In this document: positions 37,336 to 48,077 of the stretch, piece after piece
Layout of the letters: each line of letters opens with the position of its first letter
Position numbering within the stretch: the first letter of the stretch is position 1
Notes under the pieces: generated by a model
Told to the model about the DNA's origin: nothing
Database searches by the model: none
Seen by the model: the letters and a program-made list of their open reading frames with translations, nothing else
Translations under genes and position numbers: made by a program
Assembly (NCBI RefSeq): GCF_003595525.1
Contig: NZ_CP022680.1
Location: 522,001 to 586,000 of the forward strand
DNA: 64,000 bases
Direction: 5' to 3'
Origin: Streptococcus respiraculi
Lineage (GTDB): Bacteria > Bacillota > Bacilli > Lactobacillales > Streptococcaceae

Positions 37336-38682
37336 ATGTCAATTACAGTAGCGGATATCAAACGGGATATTCAAGAGAAGAACGTCACTTTCATTCGCTT
37401 GATGTTTACTGATATCTTAGGAATTATGAAAAATGTTGAGATTCCAGCCACTGATGAACAAGTAGATAAGGTGTTATCAAATAAGGCCATGTTTGACGGC
37501 TCATCCATTGAAGGATTTGTCCGTATCAATGAATCAGACATGTACCTTTATCCTGATTTGAATACATGGACGATTTTCCCATGGGGGGATGAAAATGGTC
37601 GTGTAGCAGGTCTGATTTGTGACATTTATACGACAGAGGGGGAGCCGTTTTCAGGAGATCCTCGTGGGAATTTGAAAAAAGCTTTGCGCCACATGGAAGA
37701 GACAGGTTTTACTTCTTTTAACTTGGGACCTGAACCAGAATTTTTCCTCTTTAAAATGGACGAAAATGGCAATCCAACGCTTGAGGTGAATGACAAGGGG
37801 GGGTATTTTGATCTTGCGCCAACAGACTTGGCTGATAATACCCGTCGTGAGATTGTCAATGTCTTGACCCAAATGGACTTTGAAGTTGAAGCGAGTCACC
37901 ACGAAGTAGCGGTAGGTCAGCATGAAATTGACTTTAAATACGCAGATGTATTGAAAGCCTGTGATAATATTCAGATTTTCAAACTAGTAGTGAAAACCAT
38001 TGCTCGCAAGCACGGTTTGTATGCGACCTTTATGGCAAAACCAAAGTTTGGTATTGCGGGTTCTGGTATGCACTGCAATATGTCACTGTTTGACAGCGAA
38101 GGCAATAATGCGTTCTATGATCCAGCAGATCCTCGTGGAATGCAGTTGTCAGAGACGGCTTATTATTTCTTGGGTGGTTTGATGAAGCATGCCTATAGTT
38201 ATACAGCGATTATGAATCCAACGGTCAACTCTTACAAGCGTTTAGTACCGGGATTTGAAGCGCCTGTTTACATCGCCTGGGCTGGTCGCAATCGTTCGCC
38301 ATTGATTCGTGTCCCTGCCTCTCGTGGTATGGGAACACGCTTGGAGTTGCGCTCGGTTGACCCAACAGCTAATCCTTATTTGGCAATGGCGGTCTTACTA
38401 GAATCTGGTCTTGACGGTGTGGAAAATAAGATTGAAGCGCCAGCGCCAGTGGAATCAAATATCTATGCCATGACAGAATCAGAGCGCCAACGTGCAGGTA
38501 TTGTGGACTTGCCGTCTACGCTTCATAATGCGATTAAGGCCTTGCAAAAAGATGAGGTCGTAAAAGCAGCCTTGGGAGACCATATTTATACAAACTTTGT
38601 GGAAGCGAAGAAAATTGAGTGGGCAAGCTATGCGACCTATGTTTCGCAGTGGGAAATTGACCACTACCTAGACTTGTATTAA
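37336..38682 (+). CDS. glnA: Glutamine synthetase type I
   Basis: This is a 448-residue GSI-alpha enzyme that makes glutamine from glutamate, ammonia and ATP as a dodecamer. Motifs include [12 protein letters not shown], the glutamate-binding region [24 protein letters not shown] and [16 protein letters not shown]. The adenylylation loop Tyr of GSI-beta enzymes is not expected in this short form, which is controlled by GlnR and feedback inhibition. It lies 52 bases after glnR behind AAAGGAG. Confidence 0.97.
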   Translation: MSITVADIKRDIQEKNVTFIRLMFTDILGIMKNVEIPATDEQVDKVLSNKAMFDGSSIEGFVRINESDMYLYPDLNTWTIFPWGDENGRVAGLICDIYTTEGEPFSGDPRGNLKKALRHMEETGFTSFNLGPEPEFFLFKMDENGNPTLEVNDKGGYFDLAPTDLADNTRREIVNVLTQMDFEVEASHHEVAVGQHEIDFKYADVLKACDNIQIFKLVVKTIARKHGLYATFMAKPKFGIAGSGMHCNMSLFDSEGNNAFYDPADPRGMQLSETAYYFLGGLMKHAYSYTAIMNPTVNSYKRLVPGFEAPVYIAWAGRNRSPLIRVPASRGMGTRLELRSVDPTANPYLAMAVLLESGLDGVENKIEAPAPVESNIYAMTESERQRAGIVDLPSTLHNAIKALQKDEVVKAALGDHIYTNFVEAKKIEWASYATYVSQWEIDHYLDLY

Positions 38683-38690
38683 GAAGAGGG

Positions 38691-38716
38691 AAGGATGCCG
38701 AAAGGTGTCCTTTTTG
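38691..38716 (+). terminator. Terminator after glnA
   Basis: AAGGATGCC and GGTGTCCTT pair with two wobbles around GAAA, then TTTTTG. Confidence 0.8.
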
Positions 38717-38724
38717 AGTATACT

Positions 38725-38750
38725 AAAAAACGTATGGATTGCTCCATACG
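38725..38750 (-). terminator. Terminator of rpoY-rnjA
   Basis: On the minus strand CGTATGG pairs with CCATACG around 6 bases and TTTTTT follows. Confidence 0.85.
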
Positions 38751-38765
38751 ATTCGTTTGTCTATG

Positions 38766-40442
38766 TTATTTATCCGGCGTGAGAATCATCGGGATGATGA
38801 TGGGCTCGCGTTCAGTCTTTTCATAGAGGAATGGTCTGAGCGCATTGACAATGGCTCCGTTGACCGATTGGATGTTTGCATCCTTGTTTTTGAGCGCAAT
38901 GCGGATAGCATTGAACAAGATGCGTTGGCTTTCGCGAATGAGGTCGCCTGATTCGCGCATGTAGATGAAGCCTCGGCTAAGGATATCTGGTCCTGCAAGA
39001 ATCATTTGTGATTGGAAATCAACGGTTGCAACAGCAAGTACCACGCCGTCTTCTGATAAGTCTCTGCGGTCTTTGAGGACCGCAGCTCCGATTTCTCCGA
39101 TACGGTTTCCGTCCACATAGATGTCTTGAGCATTGAAATGACCTGCTAGACGGGCGCTGTCTCTGGTAAGAGCAAGAACGTCTCCATTTTCCATGATGAA
39201 AATGTTATCTTTAGGAATACCGGTATCCATAGCGAGTTGGGCATGGATTTTTTGCATACGGTATTCACCATGGACAGGCATGAAGAATTTTGGCTTAATC
39301 AATCGGAGCATGAGTTTTTGTTCCTGTTGTCCACCGTGTCCAGAAGTATGGATATTGTTGATTTTGCCATGGATCACCTCTACACCAGCTTCAATCAAGA
39401 TATTGATTAGCTTGTTGACACCGGTTGTATTTCCTGGGATTGGGCTAGATGAGAAGATGACTGTATCACCAGGTTGCAACTGCACTTGGCGGTGAGTACC
39501 ATGTGCAATACGAGAAAGGGCGGCCATTGGCTCTCCTTGGCTTCCTGTACAGAGAATCATAATCTCGCTAGCAGGGTATTCCTTAATCTCGTTTGGCTCG
39601 ATAAAGGTATTTTTAGGAACTTTGATGTAGCCTAGTTCAATCCCGTTGACAATGGCTTTTTCCATGGAGCGTCCAAATACGGCAATTTTTCGTCCAGTTT
39701 TGACAGCAGCATCGGCAGCTTGTTGGAGGCGGAAGATGTTAGAGGCAAAAGACGCAAAGATAATCCGTCCATGAATGCCTTCAATCAATTTCATAATTGA
39801 TTGGCCAACTACTTTTTCTGAATTGGTAAAGGTTGGTACTTCAGCATTGGTCGAGTCAGACAGTAAGCAAAGGACCCCTTCTTCTCCAAGGGCGGCCATG
39901 CGGTGTAAATCAGCTGGCTCTCCTACAGGTGTAAAGTCAAACTTGAAGTCTCCTGTACAGACAATTTTTCCTTGAGGGGTATCGATGACGATACCAAGTG
40001 GCTCTGGAATCGAGTGGGTTGTACGGAAGAAGCTGACTTTTAATTGCTTGAAGGTCAACTCGGTATTGTGGTTGATTTCGTGGAGGGTAGCATCGCGTAA
40101 GAGGCCGTGTTCTTCCAATTTGCCACGAATGAGGGCAAGGGCAAGCGGTCCAGCATAGATTGGGATATTAGCTTGCTTAAGGAGAAACGGAATGCCTCCG
40201 ATGTGATCTTCGTGACCGTGGGTAATGACTAGACCTTTGACGCGGTCAATGTTATCCACGATGTAAGAATAGTCTGGGATGACGTAGTCAATACCGAGCA
40301 AATCGTCTTCTGGGAATTTAATCCCTGCATCAACGATAATAATCTCGTCTTGGTATTCGATTCCGTAGGTATTTTTACCGATTTCTCCCAAACCACCAAT
40401 GGCGAATACGCCGACTTCTTGTGATTTTAGATTAACTGACAT
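38766..40442 (-). CDS. rnjA: Ribonuclease J1
   Basis: This is a 558-residue metallo-beta-lactamase/beta-CASP nuclease with endonuclease and 5'-3' exonuclease activity in mRNA decay and rRNA maturation. The zinc motif is His75-Gly-His77-Glu-Asp79-His80 ([10 protein letters not shown]). The beta-CASP region carries [10 protein letters not shown] and GRSME, and MPVHGEYRM supplies a later His. It lies three bases after rpoY, so the two are co-translated. A structured leader upstream of rpoY may control both. Confidence 0.95.
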   Translation of the reverse strand: MSVNLKSQEVGVFAIGGLGEIGKNTYGIEYQDEIIIVDAGIKFPEDDLLGIDYVIPDYSYIVDNIDRVKGLVITHGHEDHIGGIPFLLKQANIPIYAGPLALALIRGKLEEHGLLRDATLHEINHNTELTFKQLKVSFFRTTHSIPEPLGIVIDTPQGKIVCTGDFKFDFTPVGEPADLHRMAALGEEGVLCLLSDSTNAEVPTFTNSEKVVGQSIMKLIEGIHGRIIFASFASNIFRLQQAADAAVKTGRKIAVFGRSMEKAIVNGIELGYIKVPKNTFIEPNEIKEYPASEIMILCTGSQGEPMAALSRIAHGTHRQVQLQPGDTVIFSSSPIPGNTTGVNKLINILIEAGVEVIHGKINNIHTSGHGGQQEQKLMLRLIKPKFFMPVHGEYRMQKIHAQLAMDTGIPKDNIFIMENGDVLALTRDSARLAGHFNAQDIYVDGNRIGEIGAAVLKDRRDLSEDGVVLAVATVDFQSQMILAGPDILSRGFIYMRESGDLIRESQRILFNAIRIALKNKDANIQSVNGAIVNALRPFLYEKTEREPIIIPMILTPDK

Positions 40443-40445
40443 GGG

Positions 40446-40676
40446 TTAAAACTCCGTAATGCTAAAATCTGCGTGAGTTTTTTCGTACTCAAGATGGTTT
40501 TCAGACAAGAGTTCGATAAATTCAATGTTGTAAGCAGTATGCTCTTCTACCAATTGGCGAGCGATGATGCGACCTTCTAATTCATCTTTGGCATCAATAT
40601 CAAGATAGAGAGCGCGTGTTTGTTCACGGCGTGGGGTAGAATCTTTTGTTTCTTGGTAAAATACTTTATAAATCAT
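40446..40676 (-). CDS. rpoY: RNA polymerase epsilon subunit RpoY
   Basis: This is a 76-residue protein matching the Gram-positive RNA polymerase accessory subunit epsilon (formerly DUF1447): [22 protein letters not shown] and [14 protein letters not shown]. The known gene order rpoY-rnjA is kept. Structural work in Bacillus places it near the polymerase jaw, resembling phage Gp2. Confidence 0.92.
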   Translation of the reverse strand: MIYKVFYQETKDSTPRREQTRALYLDIDAKDELEGRIIARQLVEEHTAYNIEFIELLSENHLEYEKTHADFSITEF

Positions 40677-40880
40677 ATGTTTCCTTTCATTGATGACAAG
40701 TCTATGGCAAATGGTTCGGACTATAAAAAAGTAAGAGTGTAAGCGAACTGCTCAAACTCCGATTTTTTTGTAAGGTGTAGGCTACTTTTAATGCCGTCCG
40801 AACAGACTAGGCTACCACGAAGATAGTCTTGTCACTTTGTATGTAATTTTCTAGAGTTGTCATTTTTTGATGTGATTTTT
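40677..40880 (-). ncRNA. Structured leader of rpoY-rnjA with terminator-like stem
   Basis: The minus-strand leader is about 200 bases. GTTCGGAC and GTCCGAAC (plus-strand 40796-40803 and 40714-40721) are perfectly complementary and enclose a hairpin (plus-strand arms 40735-40744 and 40750-40759, two mismatches). That hairpin is followed on the minus strand by TTAC then TTTTTT (40725-40730), as in a terminator. A further stem pairs AGACTA with TAGTCT (about 40804-40830). I know of no named RNA family for this position; attenuation of rpoY-rnjA is inferred. Confidence 0.5.
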
Positions 40881-40885
40881 CTATT

Positions 40886-40914
40886 ATTATATCATAAAAG
40901 GGGCTTTTGGTAAA
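40886..40914 (-). promoter_or_regulatory. rpoY-rnjA promoter
   Basis: On the minus strand TTTACC (40914-40909), 17 bases, TATAAT (40891-40886). Confidence 0.75.
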
Positions 40915-40983
40915 AGGAATTGGCAGGAAAATGAAAAATCAATCGCCTTTCAGGCTGTTTTCAAGGAGAGAGATTGTCTAGAA

Positions 40984-41012
40984 TTGAAAAAAAGGGCAAG
41001 ATAGCTTACAAT
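40984..41012 (+). promoter_or_regulatory. tsaB-rimI-tsaD promoter
   Basis: TTGAAA (40984-40989), 17 bases, TACAAT (41007-41012). Confidence 0.78.
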
Positions 41013-41046
41013 AGAAGAGACGAAAATCATGTAAAGAGAGTAAAGA

Positions 41047-41733
41047 ATGAAAGTATTAGCGCTTGATACGTCCAATCAAGCCTTGGCAGTGGCCTTGGTG
41101 GAAAATGGACGTTTGCAGACAGAAATGACCCTTGCAGTCAAGAAAAATCATAGTATCAGTTTAATGCCGACAATCGACTTTTTGATGCAGTCTGTAGGTT
41201 GGCAGCCGTCTGATGTGGAGCGCATTGTGGTAGCGCAGGGACCAGGATCTTACACAGGCTTGCGGATTGGGGTTGCGACAGCTAAAACCTTGGCCTATAC
41301 GTTGGGGGTTGACTTGGTAGGGATTTCGAGCTTGCAGGTCTTGGTGCCAAAAGAGCTAGATGGAGTAGTAGTGCCAGTTATCGATGCTAGACGCAATCAT
41401 GTCTATGCAGGATTTTATGAAAATGGGCAGGCGGTCAAAGCCGATGTCTATCTTTCTTTTGAAGTTTTGCTAGAAGAAGTGAAAAGCTATGAACATGTGA
41501 CCTTTGTGGGCGAAGTAGAGGCTTTCATTGAACAGATAAAAGAAGTCTTGCCGAAAGCTCACTATCAAGCGACTTTACCGTCTGCGTATCGTCTTGCCTT
41601 GGACGGAGAAATTGAGCCAGCCAGCGAAGTGATGACCTTTGAACCACGCTATCTCAAGCGGGTTGAGGCAGAGGAAAATTGGCTCAAGGAGCACAAGGAA
41701 CAAAATAAAGAAAGCTATATCCAGCGCCTATGA
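41047..41733 (+). CDS. tsaB: tRNA t6A synthesis protein TsaB
   Basis: This is a 228-residue ASKHA-fold protein that pairs with TsaD and TsaE in making N6-threonylcarbamoyladenosine at position 37 of ANN-reading tRNAs. MKVLALDTSNQALAVAL and QGPGSYTGLRIG are family signatures. It lacks the metal-binding histidines of TsaD, as expected. The stop overlaps rimI by four bases. Confidence 0.94.
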   Translation: MKVLALDTSNQALAVALVENGRLQTEMTLAVKKNHSISLMPTIDFLMQSVGWQPSDVERIVVAQGPGSYTGLRIGVATAKTLAYTLGVDLVGISSLQVLVPKELDGVVVPVIDARRNHVYAGFYENGQAVKADVYLSFEVLLEEVKSYEHVTFVGEVEAFIEQIKEVLPKAHYQATLPSAYRLALDGEIEPASEVMTFEPRYLKRVEAEENWLKEHKEQNKESYIQRL

Positions 41734-42170
41734 TTGAGGTTGAAGAATATCAAGGGCAGGAAGAACTAGCGCCAGCCCTCTATGAAATCTTGGTAGATGT
41801 CTATACCATCTCTCCTTGGACGAAAGAGCAGTTAGCAGCAGATATTAAGCGATCAGAAGTTGTCTATTATCTGGCAAAAGAGGGACAGAAGCTTCTTGGC
41901 TTTCTAGCTGTCCAAGAGATTGTAGATGAGTTGGAAATCTTGCAGATTGCCGTGAAAAAAGACGCCCAAGGTCAGGGCATTGCGGGGCGTTTGCTAGATT
42001 GTATCGAGTCTTTTGATGGTGCTGTATTTTTAGAGGTCAGGGCTTCCAATCAGCGTGCGAAAGGCTTATATGAGCGCTATGGATTTGAAGAAATTGGCAG
42101 GCGTAAGGGCTATTACCATGGGCCGATAGAAGATGCCATTGTGATGAAAAGAGAGAAAAATGAACGATAG
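41730..42170 (+). CDS. rimI: Ribosomal protein S18-alanine N-acetyltransferase
   Basis: This is a 146-residue GNAT acetyltransferase. The acetyl-CoA loop reads [14 protein letters not shown] and the C-terminal [14 protein letters not shown] motif is typical of RimI. It sits between tsaB and tsaD with overlaps on both sides (4 and 11 bases), the standard Firmicute order. The substrate is assigned by family only. Confidence 0.9.
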   Translation: MIEVEEYQGQEELAPALYEILVDVYTISPWTKEQLAADIKRSEVVYYLAKEGQKLLGFLAVQEIVDELEILQIAVKKDAQGQGIAGRLLDCIESFDGAVFLEVRASNQRAKGLYERYGFEEIGRRKGYYHGPIEDAIVMKREKNER

Positions 42171-43167
42171 ATATATCCTTGCGATTGAGACCTCTTGTGA
42201 TGAGACCTCGGTTGCCGTATTAAAAAATGATGCAGAGCTCTTGTCCAATGTGATTGCTAGTCAAATTGAGAGCCACAAGCGTTTCGGTGGGGTAGTTCCT
42301 GAAGTGGCTAGCCGTCACCATGTTGAAGTGATCACAGTCTGCATTGAAGAAGCCTTGCAGGAGGCAGGGCTTGAAGCGCATGACCTGACGGCGGTTGCGG
42401 TGACTTATGGACCGGGCTTAGTCGGAGCGCTCCTAGTGGGCTTATCAGCCGCAAAAGCCTTTGCGTGGGCAAATGGTCTGCCCCTCATTCCTGTCAACCA
42501 CATGGCAGGGCACCTAATGGCAGCACGACAAATCAAGGAATTAGAATACCCCTTACTGGCTTTATTAGTGTCGGGGGGGCATACGGAATTGGTCTATGTG
42601 GCAGGTCCAGGAGACTACAAGATTGTCGGTGAAACGCGTGATGATGCAGTCGGTGAGGCCTATGATAAGGTCGGTCGGGTCATGGGACTTCCCTATCCAG
42701 CGGGTCGTGTCATTGATGAACTCGCACATCAGGGAGCAGATGTCTATGGCTTTCCGCGTGCCATGATCAAAGAGGACAATCTGGAATTTTCGTTTTCAGG
42801 CTTGAAATCTGCCTTTATCAACCTCTATCACAATGCTGAGCAACGAGGGGAAACCTTGTCCAATGAAGACTTGTCCGCTTCTTTTCAAGCTTGTGTCCTT
42901 GATATCTTAATGGTAAAGACTAAGAAGGCGCTTGAAAAATATCCTGTCAAGACCTTGGTGGTTGCAGGGGGAGTAGCTGCTAATCAGGGCTTGCGCGAGC
43001 GTTTAAATCAGGAAATAACCGATGTTGAGGTCATTATCCCACCCTTGCGCCTCTGCGGTGATAATGCAGGCATGATTGCCTTAGCTGCGGTCAGCGAATG
43101 GAACAAGAACAACCTAGCGTCTCTGGATTTGAATGCCAAGCCGAGTCTGGCTTTTGATTTCTTGTAG
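42160..43167 (+). CDS. tsaD: tRNA N6-threonylcarbamoyltransferase TsaD
   Basis: This is a 335-residue enzyme that transfers the threonylcarbamoyl group from TC-AMP to A37 of tRNA. The metal motif is His114-Met-Ala-Gly-His118. [13 protein letters not shown] at the N-terminus and [12 protein letters not shown] near the C-terminus form the ATPase core. It is the last gene of a tight three-gene operon. Confidence 0.96.
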   Translation: MNDRYILAIETSCDETSVAVLKNDAELLSNVIASQIESHKRFGGVVPEVASRHHVEVITVCIEEALQEAGLEAHDLTAVAVTYGPGLVGALLVGLSAAKAFAWANGLPLIPVNHMAGHLMAARQIKELEYPLLALLVSGGHTELVYVAGPGDYKIVGETRDDAVGEAYDKVGRVMGLPYPAGRVIDELAHQGADVYGFPRAMIKEDNLEFSFSGLKSAFINLYHNAEQRGETLSNEDLSASFQACVLDILMVKTKKALEKYPVKTLVVAGGVAANQGLRERLNQEITDVEVIIPPLRLCGDNAGMIALAAVSEWNKNNLASLDLNAKPSLAFDFL

Positions 43168-43184
43168 GATTGCTTATAGTAACT

Positions 43185-43208
43185 GGAGAGCCGAGAGGTT
43201 CTTTTTTT
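43185..43208 (+). terminator. Terminator after tsaD
   Basis: AGAGCC-GAGA-GGTTCT then TTTTTTT. Confidence 0.75.
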
Positions 43209-43256
43209 AATGTTTCAACTGGCAGATCTGATTTTTCTGAAAATAACTTGAAAAGG

Positions 43257-43285
43257 TTGACGATAGACGGTTTGTGGCTTATACT
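43257..43285 (+). promoter_or_regulatory. azlCD promoter
   Basis: TTGACG (43257-43262), 17 bases, TATACT (43280-43285). Confidence 0.82.
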
Positions 43286-43320
43286 AGAAAAAATGATCGG
43301 AGCTTGGAAAGGAGAACGGT

Positions 43321-44016
43321 GTGGAACAATCATTGGTGAGAGAAGGGGCGATTGCTGCGATTCCAACGGTCTTGGGCTATGCGAGTATCGGGCTAGCTTG
43401 TGGGATTGTTTCGGTTAATTCAGGCATTTCGCCTTTGGAAATGGGCTTGATGAGTTTGTTGGTCTATGCAGGAAGTGCGCAATTTGTGATGTGTGCCATG
43501 ATTTTAGCAGGTGCACCTTTGATGTCCATCGCGGCGACAATCTTTTTTGTTAACCTGCGTCATTTTCTATTGAGCTTGCATACAGCGACCATATTTCAAA
43601 AAAATTCTTTGGGTTCTAATTTTTTTATCGGGTCTTTTTTGACAGATGAATCCTACGGTGTTTTGCTGCGCAAGCATTTGGAGGATGCAGATGTATCGCC
43701 TGACTGGATGTATGGTAATAATCTAGCTAGCTATACTGCATGGGTATTGTTTACCATTTTAGGCAATCTTATCGGCAGCTTCATTCCAAATCCGGAAGGG
43801 CTAGGGCTTGATTTTGCATTGGTAGCAATGTTTGTAGGAATTTTTGCAGGTCAGCTAGAAGCAATGGCTAGACAGCTTCCTTTAAAAAAGATTGGTTGGA
43901 TTTTACTGAGTGTATTTTGGGCTTATATGGGGTTAGTTCTGATTACCTCTTCTTATATTGCGGTTCTTGTAGCGACCCTAGTCGGCTGTTTTGTGGGGGT
44001 GATGGTAGATGATTGA
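43321..44016 (+). CDS. azlC: Branched-chain amino acid exporter subunit AzlC
   Basis: This is a 231-residue membrane protein with several hydrophobic segments. AIPTVLGYASIGLACGIV, AGSAQFVMCAMI and FFVNLRHFLLSLH are typical of the AzlC/YgaZ family, which exports branched-chain amino acids together with AzlD. It starts with GTG 43321 behind AAAGGAGAAC. It overlaps azlD by eight bases. Confidence 0.92.
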   Translation: MEQSLVREGAIAAIPTVLGYASIGLACGIVSVNSGISPLEMGLMSLLVYAGSAQFVMCAMILAGAPLMSIAATIFFVNLRHFLLSLHTATIFQKNSLGSNFFIGSFLTDESYGVLLRKHLEDADVSPDWMYGNNLASYTAWVLFTILGNLIGSFIPNPEGLGLDFALVAMFVGIFAGQLEAMARQLPLKKIGWILLSVFWAYMGLVLITSSYIAVLVATLVGCFVGVMVDD

Positions 44017-44338
44017 TCGGTATGTATTCGTGGCTATTCTCATTGCGTTAGTAGTGACCTGGGTGCCTAGGGTCTTGCCCTTTGTCTTGACCAAAGGAAA
44101 ATCCCTGCCACCTCTTACCTTGCGTTTTTTACGTTTTCTGCCTCTTTCTATTATCTTTGCCTTGACCTTATCAAGTATAGTGGATGAAAGAGTGGGACAT
44201 TTTCCACGCTTTCTGCCGATTGAAACAATAGCGTTGTTACCGACCTTTTTCGTCGTTTTAAAAACAAAGAATATTTTGCTCGCTGTGGTAGTGGGGGTAG
44301 CAGTTACGGCGATTTTACGCCTTATTTCAGGATTCTAA
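44009..44338 (+). CDS. azlD: Branched-chain amino acid exporter subunit AzlD
   Basis: This is a 109-residue membrane protein with about four helices. VTWVPRVLPFVL and LRFLRFLPLSIIFALTLSSI match the AzlD/YgaH small partner of AzlC. It is the last gene of the pair and ends before a bidirectional terminator. Confidence 0.9.
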   Translation: MIDRYVFVAILIALVVTWVPRVLPFVLTKGKSLPPLTLRFLRFLPLSIIFALTLSSIVDERVGHFPRFLPIETIALLPTFFVVLKTKNILLAVVVGVAVTAILRLISGF

Positions 44339-44344
44339 CATACT

Positions 44345-44375
44345 AAAAAGTTCGAGGGAAACATCTCGAACTTTT
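44345..44375. terminator. Bidirectional terminator between azlD and the ABC permease
   Basis: AAAAGTTCGAG and CTCGAACTTTT pair perfectly around 8 bases. Confidence 0.88.
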
Positions 44376-44381
44376 GTGTTT

Positions 44382-46004
44382 TTATTTCAAACGGAAGGTC
44401 TTGGGTGCTTTTTTGAGGAGGATCAGATAGCCGATGCCGACATAGAGGCTGATACCGATAGACAGGCCTAGGATATACAGTGGACTTGCGATTTTTAGTT
44501 GGGTATTGAGATAGGCCAGCCAATAGAGGGCTCCGCTGAGAATACGATAGAGAGGGTTGACAATGTCCATGTCCTTGGTGAAAGGCTGGAGAATGTAGTA
44601 GATAAAGAGGTCGTGGAAAGAAAATAGGAAGGTGATGCTGAGCATGAGATAAGCAGTCAAAAGAGTCAGCTGCCACGAATATTGGAAATGGCCCATGAGC
44701 ATGATGATGAGAAATAGAGCAGAGGCAAAAATGCTGTTAAATTTTAGTGTTTGGATAAAGCGATAGTTAAAGCCAGCTAAAATCGTCTTAGGCTCTCGAT
44801 AAAATGGATAATGGAGCATAGAGATGTCGCAATTGACAAAGACCATTTGGGTGATTGTCTTGCCGAGAGAGCCTGCATACATGATCATGAGGGTAAAGGG
44901 AAGGAGGGCAATCAATCCTTCCTCGGGTAACTTGAAAGGTTCGTGTGCAAAGAATGCAATCGTCGCAAATAGAGTAGGAACGATGAGTAAGAAAGCCAGT
45001 CGTTTTTTTAATCCTTTTGCAAGTATGGTGTGGTAGCGCTGGAAAAGCAGAGCATTAAGGTAGTTCATACCAGTCAGATGAGACAGGTCTTTTTGCTTGT
45101 CCAAGCTCAATTTTTCCTGCATTTTGAGTCCCTGACGGGTATATTCGTTTCCTTGGGTCATCTGGAAGATTTTCTTGTCGAATGCAAGAGATTCTTCCAT
45201 GCGGAAGTTGAGGAATTCCGTTACCCTGTCAAAGGCGAGAACAGAGCGCAGGCTGATGATGAGCAGAGGGAGTTGAACAATCAGTAGTGCTAGTAAAAAG
45301 TAGCTGTTTAGCGCATCTCGTGTGAAAAAAGCAAGGATTGCACAGGTAAGCCCTGGTGCGATAAGTGCCCAATTTTGCCAAGACCAATTTTTTACCACAA
45401 TCTTGCGATTAAAGAGCCAAAAATTACAAGCATAGCTAGCTAATTGGGCAGTTGGAAGAGTGAAGATACCAACCGGGAGAATCAGCCATTGATGTGCTAG
45501 ACCGCTCAAGACCATCAAGGCAGGAAGATAGGCTAGGCTATGGATAAAAGGTTCTACCAACAATTGACTTTGCAAAAAGAGCCTTTGGGAAAGTTTAAAA
45601 TTCACCATAAACTCGCGATTTGACTGAAAAATGACAGATTCAAAACCTCTCAAGAAGCGAGCGATTAGCCCTGTCATGCAAAGCCAAATCGCAAAGCCAA
45701 GCAAGAAGCTCTGGGGCTGCAGTGGTAGGGATAATGGCTCAGCCCCTGTTGCAAGATTGATAGCGATATGGGCTATCCCCACATAGAGCGTCAGCCAAAT
45801 GAACTTGGCAAGAAAGCGCATGGGAATGTTTAGAATGGTGAAAATATAAAAGAGAATTTTTTTGAATGAGTAGGAGCGATAGACTGTTTCAGGAATAGTT
45901 GAGCCTAGCAAGGGGATTTTTCGAAGGTAGTAGAGCAATCCATTGACCTGCTTGCTGAGGTTAAAGGTTTCCTGATACCAGCTGTAACGTAGAATGTCTT
46001 TCAT
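44382..46004 (-). CDS. ABC exporter permease, large
   Basis: This is a 540-residue integral membrane protein with roughly twelve hydrophobic segments. No nucleotide-binding or substrate-binding domain is present. It lies 11 bases after an ABC ATPase gene on the same strand, so the two form an exporter. It is longer than EcsB-type permeases, and I cannot assign a substrate. Confidence 0.78.
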   Translation of the reverse strand: MKDILRYSWYQETFNLSKQVNGLLYYLRKIPLLGSTIPETVYRSYSFKKILFYIFTILNIPMRFLAKFIWLTLYVGIAHIAINLATGAEPLSLPLQPQSFLLGFAIWLCMTGLIARFLRGFESVIFQSNREFMVNFKLSQRLFLQSQLLVEPFIHSLAYLPALMVLSGLAHQWLILPVGIFTLPTAQLASYACNFWLFNRKIVVKNWSWQNWALIAPGLTCAILAFFTRDALNSYFLLALLIVQLPLLIISLRSVLAFDRVTEFLNFRMEESLAFDKKIFQMTQGNEYTRQGLKMQEKLSLDKQKDLSHLTGMNYLNALLFQRYHTILAKGLKKRLAFLLIVPTLFATIAFFAHEPFKLPEEGLIALLPFTLMIMYAGSLGKTITQMVFVNCDISMLHYPFYREPKTILAGFNYRFIQTLKFNSIFASALFLIIMLMGHFQYSWQLTLLTAYLMLSITFLFSFHDLFIYYILQPFTKDMDIVNPLYRILSGALYWLAYLNTQLKIASPLYILGLSIGISLYVGIGYLILLKKAPKTFRLK

Positions 46005-46015
46005 ATGTCTACCTC

Positions 46016-46717
46016 TTATTTATCTGCTAATAAGTTGACCACCTCTTGCTCAAAATCCGCATCGTGTAGGCGATCGGTTGGTACAGCCTGTAATGTATGA
46101 TGGTGTAAAAGAACAATCTCGTCACAGAGGTCTTGAGCCAGTTGGAGGATATGGGTTGAAAAGATGATGACGGAATCTTTTTTAGCCTCGCGAATGAGTT
46201 GTTTGAACTCATGGGCGGCAACAGGGTCAAAAGAGGTCAGAGGTTCATCGAGTAAGAGCACAGCTGGTTGCACAATCAGCGAAAGGAGGAGTTGTACCTT
46301 GTTTTGCATACCGTGGGAGAAATCCTTGAGCAAGCGGTGTTGGTCTTCTTCGTCAATGCCAACGAGTGTCAGCCAGTCTTTGGGACCGCGGTGGTGGCGG
46401 AGCTTGTTCTTGTGGATATCCATGTAAAAACGGACAAATTCAAAGGCTGTCATAAAGGCAGGCAGTTGCGGATAGGTCTGGGTAAAGCCGATATCGGTCG
46501 AATCATAATCGCGTAGTTGCCCCTCTTCTTCAAACTGAATGCTGCCTTGTTCAAGGACAAGATTTCGAGCAATACAGTTAAAAAGAGTGGTTTTTCCTGC
46601 GCCGTTTCTGCCCAGCAGTCCATAAATCTTTCCCTGTTCAAAGGTGAAAGAGGCATCTTGTAGGATAACTTTTTGGTCAAATTGTTTGGAGATAGAGTTG
46701 AGAACGAGTTTTGTCAT
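46016..46717 (-). CDS. ABC transporter ATP-binding protein
   Basis: This is a 233-residue nucleotide-binding subunit. Walker A is GLLGRNGAGKTT, the signature loop is FSHGMQNKVQLLLS (SHGMQ in place of LSGGQ), and Walker B is AVLLLDEPLTSFD. The start is ATG 46717 behind AAGGAG; the open frame to 46762 lacks a site. The Q-loop region GFTQTYPQL is normal. Partner of the permease that follows it. Confidence 0.88.
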   Translation of the reverse strand: MTKLVLNSISKQFDQKVILQDASFTFEQGKIYGLLGRNGAGKTTLFNCIARNLVLEQGSIQFEEEGQLRDYDSTDIGFTQTYPQLPAFMTAFEFVRFYMDIHKNKLRHHRGPKDWLTLVGIDEEDQHRLLKDFSHGMQNKVQLLLSLIVQPAVLLLDEPLTSFDPVAAHEFKQLIREAKKDSVIIFSTHILQLAQDLCDEIVLLHHHTLQAVPTDRLHDADFEQEVVNLLADK

Positions 46718-46770
46718 GAGAAATCTCCTTCTTTGTGTTTTTGTTCTATATCTATCATACAATAAAATAC

Positions 46771-46797
46771 AAAAAAATTCAAGGGCTTCCTTGAATT

Positions 46798-46798
<1 letters not shown>
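46771..46798 (-). terminator. Terminator of the flavoprotein gene
   Basis: On the minus strand AATTCAAGG pairs with CCTTGAATT followed by TTTTT. Confidence 0.85.
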
Positions 46799-48009
<1,211 letters not shown>

Positions 48010-48052
48010 CTATCTTTTTATTGTATCACAAAAGCAGATTGGCGGGTATCAG

Positions 48053-48077
48053 AATAGTAGGAAAATTTGACAGGACT
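48053..48077 (+). repeat. 25-bp target-site duplication, left of IS copy 2
   Basis: The 25 bases starting AATAGTAGGAAAATTTGACA are repeated exactly at 49191-49215. They include a TTGACA at 48067-48072. Confidence 0.95.
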
